The notes under the pieces: generated by a model
Told to the model about the DNA's origin: nothing
The model's database searches: none
The model's input: only the letters and a program-made list of their open reading frames with translations
Translations under genes and position numbers: made by a program
Part shown: positions 17,406-31,100 of the stretch, one piece after another
How the letters are laid out: each line of letters opens with the position of its first letter
Numbering within the stretch: the stretch's first letter is position 1
Source: an uncultured Methylophaga sp.
GTDB lineage: Bacteria; Pseudomonadota; Gammaproteobacteria; Nitrosococcales; Methylophagaceae
Length of the DNA: 64,000 nt
Reading direction: 5' to 3'
NCBI GenBank assembly: GCA_913055695.1
Contig: CAJXKF010000006.1
Span: 62,001 to 126,000 of the forward strand

Positions 17406-19907
17406 GTGAGCAGGCAGGTCATGACTTTTTTAACAGGCAGTAAAACACTGAGTCTTATCCTGCTGGCCGTGACTGTCAGCTTGCTGCTGATGAGCCTGCA
17501 ATTCTCTCAACAACAGCAGCATAAACAGCTCGCAGCAGACACTGCTTCATATCAGCAGCACCGTTTCGCTGCCATCGAGGCCGCAGTTCAGCAAGCCGTT
17601 TCCCGGCAAAAAGCGAGACTCGCGGCTTTGGCTGGGTCGCCACAACTGGCTGCGATACTCAGTAGCGGCGATAAACAAGCGATCGAAGGCTGGCAGACAG
17701 ATATCAAACACTACTTCCCCGACATCGACAGCCTCTGCGTCCTGCAAACCCTGCCTAATGCCCCCGGTAACAATGGCTGTATGGAGATCAGTTATCTGAC
17801 GCTTGAAAGCCTCAGACAACTGGAAACTCAGCCACAGTCTGACATTGCCATGGTGAATCCTGACAGCGATGAGGCGCAGATGCTACTGGCACAACGACTG
17901 CCCTCGGCAGGAGCCGGGTTTAAAGCGCTGGTGATGATGGTCGAAGCTGCCTGGCTGGATCAGCAGCTCAGTGACAAGCTGGTGGGCCCGGGCTATCTCG
18001 AGATTAGCCAGGGTAAACAATCAGCGACCAAGCTCACAGGATTTGGCAATCCACAGTTTAAACAGGACGCCCCCGCATTCTCAACTGCTATTGTCGATAC
18101 CCACTGGACGCTGCGGTACTGGCCTGAAGCCAGCAGCAGCGCGCCGGAGTCGTTAGTATTGATGCTCGCACTCGCCTTTATTCTGATCATTCTTTGGTGG
18201 CTGCGTGATTTTTATCATCAGCGCCTGCTCAGCCGCGATGCCAGCACCTTGCGGCAACAGCTTGATGATTTACAGCACAGCAAGCTCAAACCGGATTACA
18301 AGATTCACCTTGCAGCGCTGGAAGCGGTGTCACTCGATATCAGTCATCTGGTGGTGCCCAGAAAAGGCACTCAGCCTGCAGCAAGCCAAAAAGAAATACC
18401 CCAGCAACAATTGGTCGAAGATGAAGTACTGCTTTCCTCTGATCCGCAACTCATCGTGGAGCATGCCTTGAGCCAGGCATCAAAAACAATCCGGTCGCAA
18501 TCAAAGCCACAGCCCGCAGTGGAACAGGCGCTGCCTGACAAGGCGATTTTTCGTCACTACGATGTGCGCGGCAGAGTCGATAGCCAGTTAACGCCGGCGG
18601 TGATGGAACAGCTGGGCCAGGCAGTCGGCAGTGAAGCACTGGATCAGTCTCAAACCCGCCTGGTACTCGGCCGTGATGGTCGCCTCAGCAGTGATAGTCT
18701 GGCACAGGCCTTTATCAAAGGGGTGCTCAGCACCGGTTGTGATCTGATTGATATCGGACAGGTGCCGACGCCGATGGTTTATTTTGCCTGTGAACATCTG
18801 GAAACCCATACCGGTGCGATGATTACCGGTAGTCATAACCCGGTAGACTTTAATGGTCTGAAAATGGTTATTGCCGGCAAAACCCTGTTGGGTGAGGGGG
18901 TCAGTCGCTTGTATGAACGCATTAAAGACAAGCGGCTCAAGCAGGGACAGGGCCAGCTCAGCCGTGAAGATATCAAGCAGGCTTATATTGACCGGATTGC
19001 CGGTGAAATCAAACTGAGCCGGCCGATGCGTATCGTTATCGACTGCGGTAACGGCGTGGCCGGTAATGTTGCCGGAGATTTGTTTGATGCCCTGGGCTGT
19101 CAGGTCACCGAACTGTTCTGCGAAGTCGATGGCCGTTTCCCGCACCATCACCCCGATCCGGGTCAGCCGGAAAACCTGCAGGATTTGATTAAAACCGTGA
19201 AACAGCAGGAAGCGGAACTGGGGCTTGCCTATGACGGTGATGGTGACCGGCTGGGCGTGGTCGATGGCGATGGCAATATAATCTGGCCGGATCGTCTGCT
19301 ACTGCTGATGGCCCAGTACATGCTGGTGGATCAGCCGGGCGCGACCATACTGTTTGATGTCAAATCCACCAGTATGCTGCAAGAGGTGATTAGCCGCGCC
19401 GGGGGTAACCCTGTTATGACGCCATCCGGTCATTCCGTGATTAAAAGCCTGATGTCGGAACACGATGCGATGCTGGCAGGGGAAATGACCGGTCATTTCT
19501 TTTTCCGTGACCGCTGGTACGGCTTTGATGATGCTTTATACTCCGCTGCACGCTTGCTAGAATTGCTCGCCGCTGATCCGCTGGAGCGTACGCCTACTGA
19601 GGTGTTTGCCGCCTTGCCCTCCAGGATCAGCACGCCGGAAATTATTGTCGAGATGGCCGAAGGCGAGAGCCATCGTTTTATCGAGCAACTGCAGGCCAAT
19701 GTCGAATTTGTCGGCGGCAAGCTGTCAACGGTGGATGGTATCCGTGTTGACTTCCCTCATGGCTGGGGGCTGGTGCGGGCATCCAATACGGTACCCGGTC
19801 TGACTTTGCGGTTTGAAGCGACCAGTAAAGAAGAGCTGGAACAGATTAAACAGGCCTTTATCGAGCAGATGCTGCAGATTAAGCCGACGCTGTCCTTATT
19901 ATTTTAG
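17406..19907 (+). CDS. algC: Phosphomannomutase/phosphoglucomutase with N-terminal membrane-anchored extension
   Basis: An 833-residue protein. Residues about 380-833 are a complete AlgC-type phosphohexomutase, with phosphoserine Ser476 in TGSHNP, the metal loop DGDGDR at 610-615 and the sugar-binding GEMTGH at 692-697. It interconverts mannose- or glucose-1- and 6-phosphates, feeding exopolysaccharide, LPS and CDP/GDP-sugar routes. The first 375 residues are extra: a membrane helix (12-30), a periplasmic-looking region of about 215 residues, a second helix (249-266) and a polar linker. This resembles a sensor input domain; similar long AlgC forms occur in pseudomonads. The start is GTG 17406 behind CGGAG, or possibly ATG 17421. 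Confidence 0.92.
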   Translation: MSRQVMTFLTGSKTLSLILLAVTVSLLLMSLQFSQQQQHKQLAADTASYQQHRFAAIEAAVQQAVSRQKARLAALAGSPQLAAILSSGDKQAIEGWQTDIKHYFPDIDSLCVLQTLPNAPGNNGCMEISYLTLESLRQLETQPQSDIAMVNPDSDEAQMLLAQRLPSAGAGFKALVMMVEAAWLDQQLSDKLVGPGYLEISQGKQSATKLTGFGNPQFKQDAPAFSTAIVDTHWTLRYWPEASSSAPESLVLMLALAFILIILWWLRDFYHQRLLSRDASTLRQQLDDLQHSKLKPDYKIHLAALEAVSLDISHLVVPRKGTQPAASQKEIPQQQLVEDEVLLSSDPQLIVEHALSQASKTIRSQSKPQPAVEQALPDKAIFRHYDVRGRVDSQLTPAVMEQLGQAVGSEALDQSQTRLVLGRDGRLSSDSLAQAFIKGVLSTGCDLIDIGQVPTPMVYFACEHLETHTGAMITGSHNPVDFNGLKMVIAGKTLLGEGVSRLYERIKDKRLKQGQGQLSREDIKQAYIDRIAGEIKLSRPMRIVIDCGNGVAGNVAGDLFDALGCQVTELFCEVDGRFPHHHPDPGQPENLQDLIKTVKQQEAELGLAYDGDGDRLGVVDGDGNIIWPDRLLLLMAQYMLVDQPGATILFDVKSTSMLQEVISRAGGNPVMTPSGHSVIKSLMSEHDAMLAGEMTGHFFFRDRWYGFDDALYSAARLLELLAADPLERTPTEVFAALPSRISTPEIIVEMAEGESHRFIEQLQANVEFVGGKLSTVDGIRVDFPHGWGLVRASNTVPGLTLRFEATSKEELEQIKQAFIEQMLQIKPTLSLLF

Positions 19908-21438
<1,531 letters not shown>

Positions 21439-21442
<4 letters not shown>

Positions 21443-21894
21443 TTAAAGTCTGTCTGATAGGCGAGGATATCGCGAAAGAAAAGGCGCTGCTGGAGAGCCA
21501 GTCCGGTATCACCTTGCATACTATTGCTATGGCTGACACAGAAGTCATGCTGAAAGCAGTGTGTGATATTCGTCCTGACATCCTGGTGTTATCAGACGTA
21601 GGCAGCAGACTGCCGGCCGATGAACTCTGTATGCATGCCTATCTCAGGGCACCGGATATCAAAACACTCATCATTACCGAAGATGAAGCCGACTACGCCA
21701 GATTGGAAAAGACCGGTTTCAGCTGCAAAGGCTTTATGCTGCATCAGCAGCGCCATGCCATTGTTCGTGCCGTCCGGGTAATGTATGACGGTGAAGCCTG
21801 GCTGTCCCGCAAACTGGTCACTACGGTGCTGGACCAGCTGGCCAGCAATGCGACTTCAGCCAAACCACGCCCCCAGCTGGTCAATAAACGCTGA
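21439..21894 (+). CDS. Stand-alone receiver-like protein (NarL-type receiver without DNA-binding domain)
   Basis: ATG 21439 overlaps the slmA stop and gives 151 residues. The fold pattern is a response-regulator receiver: the phosphoacceptor position is Asp53 (RPDILVLSD), and the end AVRVMYDGEAWLSRKLV resembles the linker that precedes the LuxR-type helix-turn-helix in NarL-family regulators. No helix-turn-helix follows; only a 15-residue polar tail. The N-terminal acidic pair is reduced (LIGED instead of DD), and the switch lysine appears to be His (GFMLHQ). Phosphorylation may therefore be weak or lost. It ends 255 bases before the giant adhesin gene on the same strand. A regulatory link is possible but unproven. 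Confidence 0.7.
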
Positions 21895-21936
21895 TACCCC
21901 CTAAGCATCTCCGAAACTATAAAAGTTCAGGCTTTG

Positions 21937-21955
21937 TAATCGTTAATAACGATTA
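21937..21955. promoter_or_regulatory. 19-bp perfect palindrome upstream of the giant adhesin
   Basis: TAATCGTTAATAACGATTA has 9-bp arms around a single central base, 195 bases before the adhesin start. It is not followed by a T-run, so it looks like a dimeric regulator's operator and not a terminator. The cognate protein is unknown. Confidence 0.5.
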
Positions 21956-22002
21956 ATTCTGTTTTATCGTTCGTTTTTAATGTAGATAAAAGTGAAAAAC
22001 TA

Positions 22003-22026
22003 GTACCACCGTACAATACCCCGCCC
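22003..22026 (+). promoter_or_regulatory. Element shared with the second adhesin's upstream region, copy 1
   Basis: GTACCA, two bases, GTACAATACC, then a C-rich stretch. The same arrangement recurs at 36587-36611 before the second adhesin. TACAAT (22012-22017) could be a -10 box, and the GTAC-N4-GTAC spacing could be a regulator site. It lies 124 bases before the start codon. Confidence 0.5.
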
Positions 22027-22149
22027 TTGTTAATTCCCAGAGAATGGTCAACGTTCGAATTAAAAGCACCGGCCAAGACTGAGTCTGCCGTGTGCATGCC
22101 GGGCCAATGAATGGCCAGATTAATGGATGAATTTTGAAGGGGATGACCA

Positions 22150-25100
22150 ATGGCAACACAAATCGGCGTAATTACAGCTGTCGTAGGTACGGTAACCGCC
22201 ACAGCTGAAGACGGGTCAATCAGAACGCTGCAGGCAGGCGATCGCGTTTATGCGAATGAAGTCATCAGCACAGGCCCTGCCGGTGCAGTGGAGATTGAAT
22301 TTGCAGATGGCAGCGTGATGGATCTCGGCAGAAACAGCCAGGCCATGCTGGATACCGCTGTATTCAATCCCGATGTCACTGAACTCGCGGAAACGCAAGG
22401 CGAATCAGTGCCGGACGATGTAGCCGCTATTCAGCAGGCCATCCTCGAAGGCGAAGACCCGACCGTAGCCGGTGAAGCGACAGCGGCCGGTGCCGGTGTT
22501 GAAGGTAGCGGCGGCGGTCATGATGCCGTTTTTGTTGATTACCTGAATCCGGAAGTCACCCCTGAAGCCGGTTTTGACACCATCGGTGTGAACAGCACCT
22601 TTGATGAAATCGAAGAGGAACAGTTGATTGACGGTGTTCCGACAGCGGGCATCACCGAAGTCATTCTTGATGAAGACGATCTGATCACTGACGGTCAGAT
22701 CGATTTAAGTGATGTCAGTGCAGAGTTCCTGGCTTACCTCAATAGTCAACACGGCGTTGATGCCTTTGGTTTTGACTCACCCGCCGGTGTTGACGATGAA
22801 CGCACTGAACTGGGTGATGATACGGGGTCTCCTGATGGTCATTTCCTCGGTGGCAGCCTGGTGGCCAATTTTGGTCTTAATGGTCCGAGTGAAACTGACC
22901 CGATTATTTTCAATGTCACCAGTGGTTCTGATGTCACTGACAGCACCGGAAACCCCGTTACTTCACAAGGGTATCAGGTTAAATACTGGGTATCAGCCGA
23001 CGGCCTGACAGTCATTGGCTACATCGTTGACGGGGGCTTAGAAGGTGGTCAAGAACTCTCTCCACAACTGACTGCACAGCAAGAAGTCTTTGACGGCTGC
23101 CAAGGTAGCGGTGATGACTTCCCTGAAATGGCGGAAATTATCTTCACCGCGCAAATGACGCCAAATGCCGATGGCGGCAGCTTCCTGCTCGGTATTTTCG
23201 GTCAGTTTGACCACGCCGCGCCGGATTATGAAAACGGTGAATTCGTTTTCGAAAATAACCTATTCCTCAACCTTGGCTTCACCATCACCGATGCCGATGG
23301 CGACAGCGCAACCGGCACCCTGCAAATCAACGTAGATGATGACAGCCCGATTCGTGCAGGTGATGAAGAACAAGGCCTGGCGACACAAACCGGCACTGTG
23401 GTTGAAGATGGCCTGTCTTTCGAAGATGGTGACCTGTCTGAAGGCAACCCGAACAGTGCTGTTGCCATGACTATCACTTCTGATGACAGTGATGCCGATC
23501 AATCCGATATCGAGAGTTTCCTGGGCCTGTCAGCCGGTGCATTGGAGCCTGCGGTTGACAGCAACGGCGGTGCGGGTGATGCGGGTAATGGTTCAGCGGC
23601 GAAAACCACATTAACAGTCGAAGCCGGCGATATCATCAGTTTCAACTGGGTCTTCAACAACGGCGAGTCTGGTTCTGAGGCACTTGAGTATAACGACTTC
23701 GCTTTTGTTGTTATTAATGGTGAAGTGATTGAACTCGCTGACAGTAGCGCTGGTAATCTGGCTTCAAATCCGTTTACCTATGAAGTGACCGCGGATGGTG
23801 AAATCACCATTGGTTTTGGTCAGATGAATGTGGGCGATACCGGTGTTGATTCCAGCCTGTCAGTCTCTGATCTGACTTTGAACGGTAATACGGTCAATGG
23901 TGGCTTTGATGGCTCCCTGACGGGGTGGGATACCTTGGGCACTGTTGACAGCGCAGATAGCCTGATTAGCTCTGATGCCATCAGCGGTAACCTCAACAAT
24001 CTCGTTAATATGGGTGCCGATGTTCCTGGTTCTTTCGCATTGCTGCAAGCTTCTGAAAATGAAGTTCAGCAGGCGCTGTTCCAGGCAGGTATTGACTCGC
24101 TGCCGACCTTGTCTTCCAAAGGTGAAGCAGTTAGCTACAGCGTTCAGGTAATTGGTGAGGGTGATGATGCTATCTCTGTGCTGACTGCCAGTGCCGGTGA
24201 AGGTGAAGAAGCACGTGAAGTGTTCACTCTGACAATCTTTGGCAACGGTCAGTGGGAGTTCGATCTCAATGATCAGCTGGATCACGTCGCAGGTGAAACA
24301 GCCGAAGAAAACTTCAGCCTGATTACGCTTGATGAAAACGGCGAACCAAATGGTTCTGTAGACAGCATCGACTTTACGCAACTGCTGCAAATCCGTGACT
24401 TTGACGGTGACCAGTTGATCATCACTGAAGATGATGCTGGCATGTTCACCATTTCAATCAAAGATGATATTCCAGTGGTGGGTGAAAGCACGGCACTGGT
24501 TGATGATGATGCACTGGAAGGCGGCAACGACGGTGGTATCGCCGATGATAATGGCCCAGCCTCATTCACCGGTAGCTTGAATGCCTCTGTCGGTTCTGAC
24601 GAACCAGAAGTCTTCAGTTTTGCCCCTATGGATGGCCAAACGGCTTCTCTGGGTAGCGAAACAGTCACCTTCTCATACGACAGCGAGACGGCCGTCCTGA
24701 CCGCAACGGTTACCGGCGGTGACCGTGATGGTACCGATCTGTTCACCGTGACCCTGGATACAGCTTCCGGTGAGTACACAGTCGACCTGCTTGATAATGT
24801 CCTCCACGAATCACTTGATGGTGAATCGGGTGACAACACCGAGAATAATGCCTTTGCCGATCTGACCTACAGTATCACGGATGCTGACGGCGACACCGTG
24901 GAAGGCATCTTAAACGTCAACTTCGACGACGATATGCCAACGCTGGAAGTGACACCTGATCTGGCCGTTAACTTCTTCAGCGAATCATTCGAAGGCTTTG
25001 CATCGAACCTGGGCGGTAACAGTTTCACTGTTGTTGGCACGGGTGGTGGCACCGTCTCCGGTGATGCTGGTATTGAATGGACGGTTAATGGTGCCGGCCT

Positions 25101-28100
25101 GGAAATCCAGTCTGGTAATGCAGGTAATGCCTCCGCCTCTGACGGCGATGTCCATGCCGAGCTTGATACCGATAACAACGACACCCTGCTGACCCAACTC
25201 TCTACGGATGTTGAACTGCCCAGTGCGGATGTCATTCTGAGCTTTGACTATCAGCCTCGTCCCAACCATGAAGACGACAGCGATATGTCCGTCAGCTTCG
25301 GTGACTACAGCTTCACCGTGAACTCAGATGCTGCCGGCAACGTGACTGTTGACGGTCTGCCTGAAGGCGTGACCGCTGAGCTGACCGCTATCGACGGTGG
25401 CTGGACCACCATCACGCTGCAATTCAGCGGTATGGACACCACCACACCGCAAACCCTGACTTTTGAAGGTCTGGGTAATGCGAATGAATTCGGTGCCTAC
25501 CTCGACAACATCAATATGTCAGCGCTGCCAGTACTGGCCGTTGACGAATCGGGTCTGGAAAACGCTAATCCTGAAACCGGTGCCGTTACCACAGCCATGG
25601 CCAGCTTTGACTTCAGTGGCTACTTCACCAGCAGCATCGGTGCCGATGAAGAAGGCACAAGCGAATACAGCCTGTCACTGAATCCGGAGCTGGAAGTTCT
25701 TACCACCGGCTTGTATGCCGTCAGTAGTGATGATACTTCGGCTGAAGATGGTGATGGTTATGGCCAAAGTGCAGAAATTACTCTGGTCAACAATAATGGT
25801 GTGATTGAAGGCGTTGCTGAAGGCATTGAAGGCCCGTTGTTTACCATCAGTGTCGATGCCAACGGCGTCGTGACCCTGGAACAACTGCAAAATATCTGGA
25901 ACGACGACACTGCCGATACCGATGAAGCAATGAGCATGTTGCTGGAAGCCGGTACCTTGCTACTGACGAAATCGGTGACCGATGCCGATGGCGATACCGT
26001 CAGTGCTGATCTGGATATCAGCGGCGTGGCCTATCGCTTTGAAGACGATGCGCCGATTGCCAATGAACAAGCCGAAGCGGTCACTGCGGGCGTCGAAGAA
26101 GATGGCATGTCAGTGCTTACTGAAGACAACAGCGAAGGTAACAAACAAGCTGGCGACACTAACGCAGATGATGAAACTGACGGCGAAGCCGGTAGCTTAA
26201 CCGCACTGTTCAGTGCCGGTGCCGATGCACCTGTCACCATCAGCCTGTCTGAAAACACTGACAGCCTGCCGAGCCTGTACTCAAACGGAAATGCCGTGAG
26301 CTACAGCGTCAGCGGAAACGTACTGACAGCCACTGCCGGTGGTATGACCGTCTTTACCCTGACTGTGAATGCCGATGGCTCATACGAGTTTGATCTGCAG
26401 GACCAGCTGGATCATGTAGATGATGGCACCGACAGCGAAAACAGTGCCCTGGTCACCGCCGACGGTTCAGTGAGCGGCATTGATTTCAGCGGTATTCTGG
26501 TTGCGACTGACACTGATGGTGATTCTGTCACCGGTGTCGGTGAAGGTCAGTTTGTGGTCGAGATTCAGGATGATATTCCGGTTATCTCTGAAGATGGCAG
26601 CGCTACCGTTATTCATGACGAATCAGCCCTTGCGCAGCCTCACACTTTCGATGGTGATGCAGCCAATGACCTGTTCACCTTCCTGCAACCGCTGGGTGAA
26701 GGTGGCACTGTTGAGCTTATAGGAGTAGCAGTTAACTTAATCAGTGGTGCTGTTCAGTACAGTGGTGGCGCAGATGGCTTAGCTAATGTTTCATTAACCA
26801 ATGCCGCAGGCGAGAGTTTTGACGGGCAGGCTTCAGGACTGAGTGCTACTCAGGGTGGCCAGCCGATCTATCTGTATTCTCTATCAGCAGAATTACTTGC
26901 CAATATTGGCACTGCCTTTGGTGTCGACCTGGGTGACCAGGGGCTTGTAGGTGATAACTTTGTCCTGGGCATGACCAATGCGACCTTTGATCCTGCTGAC
27001 CCGGCTGGCAGCTATGACTCAGCCGAAGACTTCCTTGCAGATATTGCCTTTGTTGTCGGTCTGCTCGAAGGCGAGCCAGGCAGTAGTGATGATCAGCTCG
27101 CTCTATTACAACTTAAAGCTATTCAGCACGAAGACACTGAAAGTCGTGACGATGATGTCAGCCTTGAGAATTTTATCCACATTACGGTGACTGATAACGA
27201 TGGCGACAGCGTCGTGACGCAAAATGCCATTCAGGTTACATTTGATGACGATGGTCCTACTGCGTTTATTCCGACCTTTATCGTTGCTGACGAAGATAAT
27301 TTGCCTACCGGTGTAGGCGATGATCAGACCGGTGATCTGGCTCAAGCCAATTTGACAGGTACCCTCAGCCATACCTTTGGCGCGGATGGTGCCGGCTCGA
27401 TTGGCCTGCAGAAAATGCATGGTGAGACTGCTGACTTTACCTCTAACGGCGAGGCAGTGACTTACAGCTGGAATGCAGATACCTCAACCCTGACAGCATC
27501 AACAGAAGTCACTGACACGCCGGTGTTTACTATGACAGTGAACGCTCAAACTGGTGTGTATGAGTTTACCTTGCTTGCCAATGTCGATCACAGCAATGAT
27601 GGTTTCTCCTACGGTGATGATGAAAATCCGAATTTCTTCCTTTCTAGCACTGACGTTAACTTCAAGCTGACTTATACCGTTACCGATGGTGATGGTGATA
27701 GCGTTGATGGTGATGTCTATGTGACTATCGATGATGATATGCCGGTTATCTCACAAGAGCAGGCCACTGCAACTGTTGATGACGAAGGTTTGGTCGATGG
27801 TATTGAAGGCGGCCCACAGGATGACGTCACACAAGGTGCTGATGAAAATACTTTTGAAGGCAGCCTGAATTTCTCAACCGGTGCTGATCAGCCTGGTAGC
27901 GTTGACTTTGCTGCAATGAACGGCGAAAACGCGACTGTCGGCACTGAAACTGTCAGCTTCAGCTGGAATAGTGTCACCAACACGCTGACAGCAACTGGCC
28001 CGCGCGGTCCTCTGTTTACGGTGGAAGTGACCGATACAGCATCAGGTGATTACACCGTGACCCTGCTGGATAACGTCCTGCATGAGTCACTGGATGGTGA

Positions 28101-31100
28101 AGCAGGTGATAACACTGAAAATAACACCAGTGTCGATCTTGAATTTACCGTGACCGACAATGACGGCGATAGCCAAACCGGTAACCTGACTGTCGACTTC
28201 GATGATGACACGCCGGTTGTGACCAGCCAGCAAATTAATCTGCTGACCGAGTCGTTTGAAAACTTTGCGCCTGACCTGACCGGTAATAACTGGACAGTCG
28301 TTGGCGAGGGTGGCGGCACCATCATTGGTAACAATGATATTGAATGGACCGTGAACGGTGCCGGTATCGAAATTCAGTCCGGTAACGTGGGTGGCGCCAG
28401 TGCTTCAGACGGTGATGTGCATGCCGAACTGGATGCTCACGACAGCAATAGTGATGGTGAACCTACACTGACTGTGCTGTCGACAGACGTTGATCTGCCG
28501 ACTCCTGATGCGACCCTGAGCTTTGACTTCCAGCCGCGTCCTGATGATGTGGATGGCAGCGATATGGCGGTCTCACTGGGCGGACAAACGGTCAACATCA
28601 ATGTTGACGGTGCCGGTGTGATTGATTTTGACAGCTTGCCTGCCGGTGTGTCTGCATCACAATCAAGCAGTGCTGGTGGCTGGACCACCATCACCCTGAC
28701 CTTTACCGGTCTGGATACCAGCAGTGCACAAACCCTCAGCTTTGAAGGGGTGGGCTCTGAAAACACGCTGGGCGCTTATATCGATAACATCAGCCTGGAT
28801 GCAGTTGCCAGCCTGACTGTTGATGAATCTGCGCTGGCAGACGGCAACGGTGAAGCCGGTGCTTCTACTACTGCCAGCTTCGACTTCAGCGGCTTCTTCA
28901 GCGGTGAGCTCGGTGCTGACGGTCCTGCCGGTGAAACCAGCGAAAGCTACAGCCTGAGCCTGAACGGTCAGGATGTCGCTTCCGGTCTGTATACCGTTGA
29001 TAACAGCGATACGGCTAGCGATGATGGTGACGGTTACGGCCAGGGCACTGAAATCGTGCTGAATGAAGTCAATGGTGAAATCATTGGCTCTGTGGGTGGT
29101 ACGGAATATTTCACTATCAGCGTCAATGCTGAAACCGGTGAAGTCACGCTGACGCAGCTGGAGAACGTCTGGCATGCCGACACCACCAACCCTGACGACA
29201 GCCAGGGCATGGTGCTGGATGCAGAATTGCTGAGCCTGGTGAAAACTATCACTGATGCCGATGGCGACAGTGCAGAAGCCACGCTGGATCTGGGTGGTGT
29301 CAGCTTCAACTTTGAAGATGACGCACCGACCATCGCTGCTGAGCAACCCACACAGCCTTACCTGCTGACTGTGACCAATGAAGGCGGTGATGCCGGTTAC
29401 AACAACACCTATGGTTTCTACATCAAAGGTGAAAATGGTGAACCGGTCAGCGGTGAAATCATCTGGGCGAATGTCAAAGACAACACCTCAGAAGAAGTCA
29501 CTGTTGATGTTACCGACCCTGCAAATATCGGCTTTTTCATCATTCCTGACGGTGCCGATCTGAATGACCTGAGCGATGGTGATGCCGTCACCTTCCAGAA
29601 AGATGGCGAAGGTAACTGGGAAGTGCTTGTGGGCGGTGAACCATTGTCAGGACAAGGTACGAACGTTCTGTTCAATGACCCTGCCCTTAACCCGGATGAT
29701 ACTGATGCCGTTGATGATAACGCTGCAGCCGGTAACCAGAACTGGGAAGACATCATTGGCGGTGATAACGACTTCAATGACGTCAATATCAATGTCAGCA
29801 TTAACCAGCTGGGTGCGATCACCGTCGATGAGACCGATATCGGCAATGGTGATCCAAGCAATGCCACCGCAACGCTCGACCTTTCAGGCAGCTTTACCCC
29901 TGACTTCGGTGCCGATGGCGAAGGCGATGTGGATTACAGCCTGTCGGTGGCTGATGATGCAGAGTCCGGTCTGGTTGATACCGTCAGCGGCAAAGCGGTT
30001 GAACTGCGTGTGAACGGCGACGGTGATGTTGAAGGCTACATCACTATGGATGGCGGCGATGAACTGATTGTCTTTACTGCCAGTGTCGATGACACCGGCG
30101 AAGTCACCCTGACTCAACTGCGTGCGGTTGAGCATGATGACGTGACCGATCCAGATGAAGCCAATTCGCCTGCCACACTCAATGCCGGCGCGATTGCGCT
30201 GTCAGCCACCATCACGGATGCCGATGGCGACAGTGCCAGCGACAGTCTTGATGTCGGTGTGCTGTTTGCCTTTGAAGATGACGGCCCGAGTGTTGGTATC
30301 CAAAGCGATGCAGCGGTTGACGAAGGTGAGACCGTTACCGGTCAACTGGTGTTTGATGCCGGTCAGGATGAGGGGGGAATCTCACACATCGATGGCGTGG
30401 CCCTGGAATTCGGTCAGGACGGTTACTCACAGGAAATCGAACTGGATCACGGTACGCTGCAGGTCAAGGCCAATGGCGAGTACAGCTATAGCGTTGACAG
30501 CGGTTCCGTATCTCAGGACGAAGTTGAAAACTTTAACTTCACCGTCACCGATGGCGACGGCGATACCACTCAGGGCGCAGTCGCTATTACTATTGTTGAT
30601 GCACAGGTTTCTGACGTCTTGACTCTGAATGATGTTACTGTCAACGAAGGCGATGGCACAGCTACCATTACCGGCAGCGTGGCGAGCCCTGTGACTGGTA
30701 GCCCACTTGTTATCACGCTGGATAATGGTGCAACCATCACTATTCCGGTTGGTGACACCAGTGCCGACTCCACGCCATTCTCTGTCCAGGGTGACGATGT
30801 TTACCTTGATGGTGAAAGTTATACCGTTGAGGTGACTGGCACCACAGGTGGTAACTACTCATCTCTGGACACCAGCGATGACGCGACTGTGACTATCAGT
30901 GACACCATCGACACCACCACTGTCACGCTGGATAACGTGAGCGTAGCGGAAGACGGTAGCATCACCTATAGCGCCAGTGTTGATAACGCGCCTCAAGGTA
31001 ACCTGACCATTACGCTCACTAATGGCGTCGTGATCACCATTCCTGATGGTGCCACTACTGGTTCTTCTGCGCCGCAGGCAGCCCAGGGTGATGATGTCTA

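Noticed and set aside
21927-22202. A 91-codon minus-strand frame over the adhesin start
   Set aside because: It overlaps the adhesin's promoter, ribosome binding site and first codons; no ribosome site or family features were seen.
23860-25269. Several minus-strand frames of 90-190 codons opposite the giant adhesin
   Set aside because: They arise from the Asp/Gly/Thr-rich codon bias of the adhesin read backwards; no family motif or start signals.
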